Positions 8,160-15,230 of a stretch of 64,000 nt of DNA are shown in pieces (positions within the stretch are counted from its first letter, which is position 1; each line of letters opens with the position of its first letter). This DNA is from Aureimonas ureilytica DSM 18598 = NBRC 106430 (GTDB taxonomy: Bacteria; Pseudomonadota; Alphaproteobacteria; Rhizobiales; Rhizobiaceae): assembly GCF_000382705.1 (NCBI RefSeq), contig NZ_ARQE01000001.1, positions 725,551 to 789,550 of the forward strand. The letters are read 5' to 3'. The notes below the pieces were generated by a model, which was not told the origin of the DNA, did not search any database, and saw nothing but the letters and a program-made list of their open reading frames with translations. Position numbers and translations under genes: made by a program.

Positions 8160-9581
8160 TCAGGCGACGATCCGCGTGGGAAGGGCGCCTTGTCCGGCCT
8201 TCAGTTCGGCCGCCGCGCCCGCGCCGACCAGCGACAGGTCGATCCGCGCCAGCCCCTGTTTCAGGGCGGCGACGCAGAGCGGGTCCACCGCCGTGCCGGT
8301 TTCCTTGTCGAGAATGGCGAGCGCCTGGCTGATCGGCATGGCTGCGCGATAGGGCCGCTCGGCCGTCAGGGCGTCGAAAATGTCGGCCACCGTCACGATC
8401 CGTGTTTCCAGGCCGATCTCGTCGCCCTTCAGCCCGCGCGGATAGCCCTTGCCGTCGAGCCGTTCGTGATGGCCGCCGCCGATTTCGGCGAGCTCGGCGA
8501 AGGCCGTGATCTGGGACAGGATCGTCTCGCTATGGCTGGCATGGAGCCGGACCTGCGCGAATTCCTCGTCCGTCAGCGCGCCCGGCTTGTCGAGGATCGT
8601 GTTGGACACGCCGAGCTTGCCGATATCGTGCAGGAGCGCCGCGCGCTTCATCTTGCGCCGCTGCTCGGGCGAGAAGCCGAGCGCCTCGCCGATCAGATCC
8701 GTGAACAGGGCGACGCGCTTGCAATGGCCCGACGTGAAGGGGCTCTTGGAATCCACCACTTCCGAAAAGGCTTCCGCGATGTCGTCGAGATAGGCGTCGT
8801 CCACGAGGGCCGAGAGGTCCTCCTCGGGCGGGAACAGCGCGGCCTCCGGGCCTTCCAGCTGGCTCCAGAAGCCGACCCGGCTCGCGGCCGCCTCGAAGGC
8901 GCGCACGAGCGCGGGGTCGAACCAGCGCCCGCTGCGCGCCGTCACCTCCGCCAGCGCCGCGTTCCGCCCGCCGCCCCGGTGAAAGACGTCGGCGACCTGC
9001 GACAGGAGCGCGATGCGGGCATAAAGCGGAATGGCCTCGCCCGCGCGGCCGAAGGGCCGGCCGTGGCCGTCCCAGTGCTCGTCCAGCGCATGGATGCCGA
9101 GCGCCACGGGCTCGGAAAAGCGCAGGCGGCGGGCGATCGCCGCGCCCCGGTCGCAGCGCGTCTCGATCAGCTCCTGCGCGATGTCGCCGCCATTGCGGAA
9201 GATATGGGCGATGGCGCGAAAGCGCTCGGCGAGGCCCGCCGTCAGGCCGGTCTGTTCGATCACGAAGCGCAGAACCTGCGGCAGCCCGTCGTCCAGCCGC
9301 TTGAAGGCCCGTTTGAAGGCGACGTCGTCGGCGAGATAAAGCTGGCAGAGCCGCGCAGCGTTGGAGGAGCAGCCGAGATCCTTCAGCGTGATCGTGTGGC
9401 GCAGGTCCTGAAGCGCGGCGGCGTCGAGGCCGATCTCCAGCCCGACGCGCGTGCCGATAAAGGCGGCGCGCACGCAATGACCGGCCGGCTGGCCTTCCGT
9501 CATGTCGAGGGCATGGCTGAGCGCGCCGACGAGTTCCGAAAGCCGGACGGACGGCGTGGATGGGGGAAGGATGGAGAGCAT
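8160..9581 (-). CDS. HD-GYP domain protein (cyclic-di-GMP phosphodiesterase) with a degenerate second HD domain
   Basis: 473 residues. The C-terminal half is a canonical HD-GYP domain: HCKRVALFTDL, the HD pair in ALLHDIGKLGVSNTILDKPG, HHERLDGKGYPRGL carrying the GYP signature, and VADIFDALTAERPYR. This fold hydrolyses cyclic di-GMP. The N-terminal half looks like a second, decayed copy: HCVRAAFIGTRVGLEIGL, then TLKDLGCSSNA where HD should be, and ALDEHWDGHGRPFGRAGEAI where the GYP motif should be. There are no membrane segments and no receiver domain. Start is the ATG at 9581; a GTG two codons upstream is possible. Probable role: lowering c-di-GMP in the cytoplasm, with the N-terminal half as regulator. 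Confidence 0.9.
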   Translation of the reverse strand: MLSILPPSTPSVRLSELVGALSHALDMTEGQPAGHCVRAAFIGTRVGLEIGLDAAALQDLRHTITLKDLGCSSNAARLCQLYLADDVAFKRAFKRLDDGLPQVLRFVIEQTGLTAGLAERFRAIAHIFRNGGDIAQELIETRCDRGAAIARRLRFSEPVALGIHALDEHWDGHGRPFGRAGEAIPLYARIALLSQVADVFHRGGGRNAALAEVTARSGRWFDPALVRAFEAAASRVGFWSQLEGPEAALFPPEEDLSALVDDAYLDDIAEAFSEVVDSKSPFTSGHCKRVALFTDLIGEALGFSPEQRRKMKRAALLHDIGKLGVSNTILDKPGALTDEEFAQVRLHASHSETILSQITAFAELAEIGGGHHERLDGKGYPRGLKGDEIGLETRIVTVADIFDALTAERPYRAAMPISQALAILDKETGTAVDPLCVAALKQGLARIDLSLVGAGAAAELKAGQGALPTRIVA

Positions 9582-9724
9582 CGACACCGGCGGAAGAGAT
9601 TCTGCCGGTGAGCCTAGTATGGCGAGATTAAGGCCTGTTTACGGAACAAGAAAATCTCTGACGGAAAGGTCGTGCCGTCATTATTTTCCAAGTCGTCGAC
9701 AACCAATCGGGTCCGCGGGCAACG

Positions 9725-9756
9725 AAAAGCCCCCGCCGGGCGAACCGACGGGGGCT
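9725..9756 (-). terminator. intrinsic terminator of mucR
   Basis: On the minus strand AGCCCCCGTCGG-TTCG-CCCGGCGGGGGCT forms a long GC-rich stem (one mismatch) followed by TTTCGTTG. It lies 32 bp past the mucR stop codon. Confidence 0.85.
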
Positions 9757-9787
9757 GAAGGGCCGAGGGGGGCGCCGGGCGTTCGCC

Positions 9788-10306
9788 TCAGGCCTCCGCC
9801 GCCGCCTTGGGCTTGCGCGGCGCTGCGCGGCGCTTGGCGGGCTTTTCCGCTTCCGGCTCGGGCTCAGGCTCGGGAGCGGCCGCGACTTCGGGCGCGCTGA
9901 TCTTGCGGCCGAGGCCGATGCTCTTGGCGAGCTCCGAGCGCTTGGCCGCGTAATTGGCCGCGACCATCGGATAATCGGCGGGGAGCCCCCATTTCTGGCG
10001 ATAGGCTTCCGGCGTCAGATTGTAATGCGTCATCAGATGGCGCTTCAAAGATTTGAACTGCTTACCGTCTTCGAGGCAAACAATATAATCCGGCGTGACC
10101 GACTTCTTGACCGGAACCGCAGGGACAAGAGGCGCCGCTTCGGCCTGCGCCGCGTCGGCGGGCGTGTCGAATTTCAGCGCGTCAAACACAATGCCGATCA
10201 GGCTGGGGAGATCGTCTCGCGGGACATGGTTGTTGCTGACATAGGCTTTGACGATCTGCGCTGCGAGATGGCGGCGCGACGAAACCTGGTCCGAGTTGTC
10301 TTCCAT
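9788..10306 (-). CDS. MucR/Ros family zinc-finger transcriptional regulator
   Basis: 172 residues. Residues about 1-55 are the MucR oligomerisation region; the prokaryotic zinc finger sits at YIVCLEDGKQFKSLKRHLMT with Cys, Asp and the two His of HLMTH as ligands. It is followed by the conserved YRQKWGLPADYPMVAANYAA. The last 40 residues are an Ala/Pro/Glu- and Lys-rich tail (repeated PEPE, then PAKRRAAPRKPKAAA), longer than in many homologues. The family binds AT-rich promoters and silences exopolysaccharide, motility and virulence genes in rhizobia and Brucella, often repressing itself. The upstream gap is AT-richer than its surroundings, which suits autoregulation. Confidence 0.93.
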   Translation of the reverse strand: MEDNSDQVSSRRHLAAQIVKAYVSNNHVPRDDLPSLIGIVFDALKFDTPADAAQAEAAPLVPAVPVKKSVTPDYIVCLEDGKQFKSLKRHLMTHYNLTPEAYRQKWGLPADYPMVAANYAAKRSELAKSIGLGRKISAPEVAAAPEPEPEPEAEKPAKRRAAPRKPKAAAEA

Positions 10307-10738
10307 ATCCTGACAGACCTTTCACCAGTTGGAAGTGCCACCGGGAGACGTGGCGCGAATGAACTGGTTTGTATTTGCCTTCAACGTTCTTCTGTTTCAA
10401 GCCGATACTGAAAAATCACCGGACGTTTTGCCCTGTGATCGCTTTTCGGAACCCGATCGAGTTGGATATCTGAACGCGAGAGACGTGGTGCCCCTGCCGA
10501 GTGCACGCGGTGCGGGTGGCGGCTCGCGGAATCGAATCACCCGAATGCTTTTGCGAGCGACCTTGAGCGAAAGTAGGGCGGCGCGTCCAACTTGCGTGGA
10601 CGAGCAAGAAGGTCGGGATCGCCGGAACTGCAGCAAGGCAATTCAGTAAAATGAGGAGAAAAATGGGCGCGATGGAACAAGGTTTTCTTCGCCGGCTCGA
10701 TGCGCGAACCGGCGAAGCGGGCGAAAGACGCCGTTTCG
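10307..10738. other. intergenic region upstream of mucR and downstream of the TenA genes
   Basis: 432 bp with no supported gene. The half nearest mucR is relatively AT-rich and presumably holds its promoter. At 10687-10717 there is a perfect 13-bp hairpin, CTTCGCCGGCTCG / CGAACCGGCGAAG with one G-T pair. The only T-run (GGTTTT) is on its left on the plus strand, so it is not an ordinary terminator for the minus-strand thiamin operon. Short open frames here have no protein-like character. Confidence 0.5.
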
Positions 10739-11410
10739 TCAGGCTTGCGTCTCGAGACCCATTTGCCAGAAGTCGGCCTCCAGCCGGCAGGCCTGCGCGA
10801 ACATCTCCCCCAACGCGCCGAAGCGCCGCTCGGTGAGCGAGCGGGCGGCGAGATCCTCCAGATGAAGGCGCGCCGCCTCCGCGACGCCCTGATAGGGCGC
10901 GCCCGCATATTCGCCGATCCAGTCGCGATAGGGATGCGCGGCGAGAGCGTCGGGCGTCAGCGCGGCGGCGAGCCGGGCGCCGATCTCGCCATAGCCGATG
11001 ACGCAAGGGGCGAGCGCCACATGCAGGTCGAGAAGATCGCCCGACGCGCCGCAATCCAGCACGAAGCGCGTATAGGCCGTGGTGGCCGGTTCCTCGCGCG
11101 CCCGTTCCAGATCCATCGCCGACAGGCCCCAGCGCGCCGAAAGGCGCACATGGAGGTCCAGTTCGACATCGAGGATCGCCGAAAGCGCGCCTTGCGCCCG
11201 GCGCATGTCGGCGAGCGTCCGGCTCTTGTAGGCGGCGAGCGCGTTGGCCCGCGCGAACTGGATCAGGAACAGGTAATCCTGCACGAGATAGCGCCGGAAG
11301 GCGGCGTCCGGCAGCGTCCCGTCGCCCATCCGTCGAACGAAGTCATGCTCGACATAGCGGCTCCAGTCCGCGCTCGCGGCCCCTTTCAGCCGCTCGAACA
11401 CGGCGCTCAT
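10739..11410 (-). CDS. tenA: TenA family protein, Cys-containing type (TenA_C)
   Basis: 223 residues, the standard TenA length. It is an all-helical aminopyrimidine aminohydrolase that converts thiamin breakdown product aminomethyl-HMP to HMP. The active-site cysteine is at C136 in LAPCVIGYGEIG, and other family positions are in YLVQDYLFLIQFARANALA and YRDWIGEYAG. It is last in the riboswitch-controlled operon and overlaps the upstream paralogue by 4 bp (ATGA). Paired with its Cys-lacking neighbour it suggests a two-step salvage of degraded thiamin. The next identifiable structure downstream is the hairpin at 10687. Confidence 0.92.
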   Translation of the reverse strand: MSAVFERLKGAASADWSRYVEHDFVRRMGDGTLPDAAFRRYLVQDYLFLIQFARANALAAYKSRTLADMRRAQGALSAILDVELDLHVRLSARWGLSAMDLERAREEPATTAYTRFVLDCGASGDLLDLHVALAPCVIGYGEIGARLAAALTPDALAAHPYRDWIGEYAGAPYQGVAEAARLHLEDLAARSLTERRFGALGEMFAQACRLEADFWQMGLETQA

Positions 11411-12060
11411 GCTGGCCTCGGCGCGTCGTAGGCGGCGTCGAAAAAGGCGCGCTCCAGCGCGACCGCTCGCCGGAACAGGGTCTCGCAGAGCGCGCGCTCC
11501 TGTGGCCCGACGCGGTCGAGCTCGATGCGCAGAAAGGCGACGAAGTCGCGAAAGCCAGGATTGTCGTGCAGCGTGATCCATTCGCGATGGACGAAGCCGT
11601 CGGGCAGAGGCGTGGGCGCGCGGGAGGCCCAGTCGAGATAGAGCCATTCGGCGACGGCGAGGACGCTGAGCGCGGCGGCATAGGAGCGATGCTCCGCCGC
11701 GTCCCGCATCAGGGCCTTGAACCCGGCCGTGGCGGCGCTGTCCGGCTCGCTCGCGCGCCGTTCGGCCGAGACGCCGAGCGCCTCGAAGGCGCGCTCGAAA
11801 TAGGTGTTCTCCTCGCCCGCCACGAGGCCGGCGAAGCGCGCGAGCCGCAGGCGCGACTCGAAGCGGTCGCTCGTCGCCATCGCCGCGCCGATCAGCATCA
11901 GGAACCGGTCCACGAAGCGATGATCCTGGACGAGATAGCGCGCCATGATGTCGGGCGCGAGCGTGCCGTCCATGAGCTCGCGGGTGAAGCGATGCGTCGC
12001 CGCCTCGCTCCAGTCGGGCTCGGCGAGATCGCGAAGATGCTCGGTGAAACGCTCGCTCAT
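11407..12060 (-). CDS. TenA family protein lacking the active-site Cys (TenA_E-like)
   Basis: 217 residues, paralogous to the next gene. It shares the pattern DGTL-x5-ARYLVQDHRFVDRFLMLIG with its partner but at the catalytic position reads VLAVAEWLYLDWA. The Cys is replaced by Ala and a Glu follows, the mark of the TenA_E group. In plants and other organisms TenA_E proteins act on formylaminopyrimidine, one step before the Cys-type TenA. The gene starts inside the thiD stop (4-bp overlap) and ends inside the next start, so the genes are tightly coupled. The TenA_E assignment rests on one motif read by eye. Confidence 0.87.
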   Translation of the reverse strand: MSERFTEHLRDLAEPDWSEAATHRFTRELMDGTLAPDIMARYLVQDHRFVDRFLMLIGAAMATSDRFESRLRLARFAGLVAGEENTYFERAFEALGVSAERRASEPDSAATAGFKALMRDAAEHRSYAAALSVLAVAEWLYLDWASRAPTPLPDGFVHREWITLHDNPGFRDFVAFLRIELDRVGPQERALCETLFRRAVALERAFFDAAYDAPRPA

Positions 12061-12905
12061 GGCTTGTCTCCTTCCCGGCCTTCAGGCCAGAGGGCGTGGA
12101 AATGATGGACGGGACCCCGGCCCGACCCGAGCCGCCAGCCTGCCCCGGCTTCGAGCGCGCCTTGCAGGAAGAGCCGCGCCTCGCGCACCGCGTCTTCCAG
12201 CGCCAACCCTCGGGCAAGGCCGGCGGCGATCGCGGCGGCGAGCGTGCAGCCGGTGCCGTGGTCGTTCCGTGTGTCGACGCGCGGCAGGGCGAGGCGAAGC
12301 TCGCCCGCCTCCGACAGGAAGAGATCGACGCTTTCCGCCCCTTGCCGGTGGCCGCCTTTGACCAGAACCGCGCGGGGGCCGAGCGCGCGAAGCCGCAGCC
12401 CCTGCGCGCGCTGGGCCGCTTCGCTTTCGGCCGGGCGCTCGCCCAGAAGCAGCGCCGCTTCCGGCAGGTTCGGCGTCAGCACCTCGGCGAGCGGCAGAAG
12501 CTCGTCCTGGAGCGCGCCGGTCGCGTCCTCGTCCATCAGCCGGTCGCCCGAGGTCGCGACCATGACCGGGTCCACCACCGCGCGGCGGCCATGGGCGCGC
12601 AGGCGCTCGGCGATGGCGCGGATCACCGGCACGCTCGACACCATGCCGATCTTGATGCCGCCGACCGCGAAATCGCCGAGCACCGCGTCGATCTGCGCCG
12701 CAACGATGGCGGGCGACAGGGTTTCCACGGCCGAAACGCCGCGCGTGTTCTGCGCGGTGACGGCGGTGAGGACGCTGGTGCCGAAGACGCCGAGCGCCGA
12801 GAAGGTCTTCAGATCGGCCTGGATGCCGGCCCCGCCACCCGAATCCGACCCCGCGATGGTGAGCGCGACCGGGATCGCGCCGGCCTGCGCGCCTTGAGCG
12901 TTCAT
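12057..12905 (-). CDS. thiD: hydroxymethylpyrimidine / phosphomethylpyrimidine kinase ThiD
   Basis: 282 residues. It phosphorylates HMP twice to HMP pyrophosphate, the pyrimidine half of thiamin. Ribokinase-fold signatures are clear: TIAGSDSGGGAGIQADLKTF at residues 15-34, then DPVMVATSGDRL and the anion hole/catalytic NDHGTGCTLAAAIAAGLA with its Asp base. ATG overlaps on both sides tie it to the substrate-binding protein and to TenA. In this operon it takes the HMP produced by the two TenA proteins or imported by the transporter. Confidence 0.95.
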   Translation of the reverse strand: MNAQGAQAGAIPVALTIAGSDSGGGAGIQADLKTFSALGVFGTSVLTAVTAQNTRGVSAVETLSPAIVAAQIDAVLGDFAVGGIKIGMVSSVPVIRAIAERLRAHGRRAVVDPVMVATSGDRLMDEDATGALQDELLPLAEVLTPNLPEAALLLGERPAESEAAQRAQGLRLRALGPRAVLVKGGHRQGAESVDLFLSEAGELRLALPRVDTRNDHGTGCTLAAAIAAGLARGLALEDAVREARLFLQGALEAGAGWRLGSGRGPVHHFHALWPEGREGDKP

Positions 12906-13843
12906 CGCTTCAGCTCCACGGCGTAATCGGCGACGGTCGGAACGGCCGAGAGGACGCCCTCGTCCTTCAGAAAGGCGGCGAAGCGCTCGGCGCGCACCGT
13001 GTCGAGCGCGCCGGGCCGCTTGGCGAAGCGCGGCAGCGTGTCGGCGAAGGCGGTGCGGTTCAGTGTGTCGTCGAGATCGGGATAGGCCTTGAGGAAGAGC
13101 GGAAGCGCCTCGTCCGGGTGGTTGGTCAGAAACAGCGTCGCCTCCTCCACCGCGTCGAGAAAGCGCGGCAGGCGCGGGTCGGCGAGCTTGTCGCGGCTGG
13201 TGACGAAGATCAGCTCGTCATAGGGCGGCACGCCGTTTTCCTCGGGGTAGAAGAAGCGCCCCTCGTGGTTCTCGAGGCGCATCTGCGTCGCCTCGAAATT
13301 GCGATAGGAGCCGATGGTCGCGTCCACATTGCCGGAGGCGAGCGAGGCGGTGAGCGCGAAATTGACGTTGACGAGTTGGACGTCGGAGAGCTGGAGGCCG
13401 GCCGAGCCGAGCATGGCCGAGAGAACCGCTTCCTCCACGCCCGCCACGGAATAGCCGATCCGCTTGCCCTTGAGGTCGGCGAGCGAGCGGATCGGCCCGT
13501 CGGCGAGCACCGCCACCGTGTTCAGCGGCGTTTCCACCAGCGTGCCGAAGCGCACCAGCGGCAGGCCGTTGGCGTGGTCGAGGAGGAGATTGGGCTGGTA
13601 GTGAACCGCCACATCCGCCTGACCGGCGGCGACGAGGCGCGGCGGGGCGGACGGGTCGGCGGGCGGCACGAGATCGACGTCGAGCCCATGGCGCTCGAAG
13701 AAGCCCTTTTCCTTGGCGATCACGAGCGGCGCGTGGTCCGGGTTCACGAACCATTCGAGAAGCACGGTGAGCTTGTCGGCGGCGAGCGCCGGGCTGGCGA
13801 TCAGCGAGAGGGCGAGCGCTGCGGCGGCGCAGAGGGATCGCAT
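12902..13843 (-). CDS. ThiY-like ABC transporter substrate-binding protein (pyrimidine precursor uptake)
   Basis: 313 residues with a Sec signal peptide of about 21 residues (MRSLCAAAALALSLIASPALA). The mature protein belongs to the NMT1/THI5-like periplasmic binding group: LLEWFVNPDHAPLVIAKEKG at the start is diagnostic of the ThiY/formylaminopyrimidine-binding branch. Ligand by family and context: N-formyl-aminopyrimidine, a thiamin degradation product. Its 5' end overlaps the permease gene by 43 bp, and its 3' end overlaps thiD by 4 bp. The ATG at 13843 was chosen because it begins the signal peptide. Confidence 0.92.
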   Translation of the reverse strand: MRSLCAAAALALSLIASPALAADKLTVLLEWFVNPDHAPLVIAKEKGFFERHGLDVDLVPPADPSAPPRLVAAGQADVAVHYQPNLLLDHANGLPLVRFGTLVETPLNTVAVLADGPIRSLADLKGKRIGYSVAGVEEAVLSAMLGSAGLQLSDVQLVNVNFALTASLASGNVDATIGSYRNFEATQMRLENHEGRFFYPEENGVPPYDELIFVTSRDKLADPRLPRFLDAVEEATLFLTNHPDEALPLFLKAYPDLDDTLNRTAFADTLPRFAKRPGALDTVRAERFAAFLKDEGVLSAVPTVADYAVELKR

Positions 13844-14631
13844 GAGGCGGGTTTCCTTCGAAACAGGAGGGTGGAAAGGGGAGGGGCGGCGTCCTCGCTC
13901 GCCCAGGGGGCAAGGCGCGGGGCGAACTCGTCCACCAGCGCGCGCAGGAGCAGCGTCATGGCGGCGAGCAGGATCAGCGCGGCGAACATGAGATCGGTCT
14001 GCATCCGCGCATTGGCCTGGATCATCACGAAGCCGAGCCCGCCGGATGCGCCGACCCATTCGCCGATCACCGCGCCGAGCGGGGCGAGCGGGGCGGCGAC
14101 GCGCAGGCCCGTGACGAGGGCGGGCATGGCGAGCGGAATGCGCACGAGGCGCAGCGTCTGCCAGTGCGTCGCGGCCGTCAGGGCGGCGGCGTCCACGAGG
14201 TCGGGCTCGGTGCGGCGCAACCCGTCGGCAAAGGCGGAGGCGACCGGAAAGAAGATGACGAGCGCCGCCATCACCACTTTCGAGACGAGGCCGAAGCCGA
14301 ACCAGAGCACGAGAAGCGGCGCAAGCGCGAAGACGGGCATGGCCTGAAGAACGAGAAGAAGCGGCCAGGCGACGCGGCCGAGGCGCGGCCAGAGCACGGT
14401 GCCGAGCCCCGCCGAGGCGCCGGCCAGCGCGCCGAGCGCGAGGCCGAGCAGCGTCTCGACGAGGGTCAGCCAGCCCTGCGCCAGAAGAAAGCCCGACCGC
14501 GCCCAGAGCACCGCGCCGACGCGAAGGGGCGAGGGCAGCATGTAGGGCGGCGGCGCGGCGAGCGCGACGAAGAGCCCCCAGGCCAGAAGCACGGCGAGAA
14601 GGCCCAGAAGGGTGGCGCGAAGGGCGCGCAT
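13801..14631 (-). CDS. ThiX-like ABC transporter permease
   Basis: 276 residues with about six membrane segments. The binding-protein-dependent transport motif is recognisable around ALTAATHWQTLRLVRIPLAM, where EAA-loop residues contact the ATPase. It is first in the thiamin operon, 158 bp after the riboswitch. No ATP-binding subunit (ThiZ) gene lies in the operon or within the window beside it, so the ATPase must be encoded elsewhere. The last 30 residues are poorly conserved and overlap the next gene. Confidence 0.9.
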   Translation of the reverse strand: MRALRATLLGLLAVLLAWGLFVALAAPPPYMLPSPLRVGAVLWARSGFLLAQGWLTLVETLLGLALGALAGASAGLGTVLWPRLGRVAWPLLLVLQAMPVFALAPLLVLWFGFGLVSKVVMAALVIFFPVASAFADGLRRTEPDLVDAAALTAATHWQTLRLVRIPLAMPALVTGLRVAAPLAPLGAVIGEWVGASGGLGFVMIQANARMQTDLMFAALILLAAMTLLLRALVDEFAPRLAPWASEDAAPPLSTLLFRRKPASCDPSAPPQRSPSR

Positions 14632-14789
14632 CGGCTCCGCCCGTCAGGCCGGATGGGGACCGGGGCGGGGTGTTCTGTGTGGGGGCGGCGTGCGATGGCG
14701 CATATGATCTCCTCAGCCCCGACAAAGGGTCCGCAAGAGATCCGGAGTGAAGCGAAGAAGGTGCGCGGGCCGCCGACAAGCCGCCCATT

Positions 14790-14912
14790 CCCGTTCCTAC
14801 GCCGGTATGACCCGGATCAGGTTCAAGGGTTCGGCTCGCGCCATCTCAGCGCCCTGGAGCGGCGCGGGTCCCTCGAAAGGGCCAGCCATCGCTCCGAGGC
14901 ACACCCCTCGGA
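14790..14912 (-). ncRNA. TPP riboswitch (THI element)
   Basis: On the minus strand the RNA reads CCGAGGGGTGTGCC, then the pyrimidine-sensor core GCGCTGAGATGGCGCGAGC, then ACCCTTGAACCTGATCCGGG and TCATACCGGCGTAGGAA. These are the conserved blocks of the thi-box aptamer in the right order. It sits in the 5' leader of the permease-thiY-thiD-tenA operon, so high thiamin pyrophosphate should switch the operon off. The region between the aptamer and the start codon (158 nt) is long enough to hold an expression platform. Confidence 0.96.
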
Positions 14913-14921
14913 ATGATCGAA

Positions 14922-14950
14922 GTGATGCAGGGCAGGGGCGGCTTTGTCAA
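14922..14950 (-). promoter_or_regulatory. candidate sigma-70 promoter of the thiamin operon
   Basis: A perfect TTGACA box lies on the minus strand at 14950-14945. After a 17-nt spacer comes CATCAC at 14927-14922, a weak -10 match. The predicted start would fall just before the riboswitch. The -35 box and spacing support the call; the poor -10 box limits it. Confidence 0.5.
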
Positions 14951-15061
14951 CCGGCGCGCGGATGCGCCGGACGGCCGGGGGGCCGGCGGCTCATGGCGCC
15001 GCGCCCGTTCGAGACGCCGCGGGCCATGACGAGCCACCCCGGACGCCGCGCCTGTCGAAAT

Positions 15062-15222
15062 GGCGTTCCCTGAAGAGGACGATGTCTGCGACCTCGCATC
15101 TGGCCGGGTTCAAGCCGGGCTTGGGGGCCTCCCATGAGGAACGGAGCGATCCTCTCCGTCCCCATGTGGGGCGCCCTGCGGAAAGCCAATCGATTCAAGA
15201 CGCAGGGCGAGGAAATGACGCC
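15062..15222 (-). ncRNA. candidate structured RNA with 6S-like architecture
   Basis: This stretch between the riboswitch and ugd has no open gene but folds well. The ends are complementary in blocks (GGCGT with ACGCC, TTCC with GGAA, CCTG with CAGG). The middle forms a long apical hairpin around ACGGAG-CGATCCT-CTCCGT, extended by CCCATG with CATGTGGG. Between end stem and apical arm are two facing unpaired stretches. Read on the minus strand these contain TCTTGAATCGAT and GGCTTGAACC, reminiscent of the 6S RNA central bubble. Length about 160 nt fits. The usual 6S neighbours (zapA, 5-formyl-THF cyclo-ligase) are absent and no promoter is obvious, so strand and identity are tentative. Confidence 0.3.
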
Positions 15223-15230
15223 CTGTCCCG

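Noticed and set aside
10329-10649. 106-codon open frame in the gap upstream of mucR
   Set aside because: No ribosome binding site, no domain, and mixed composition; more likely part of the mucR regulatory region.
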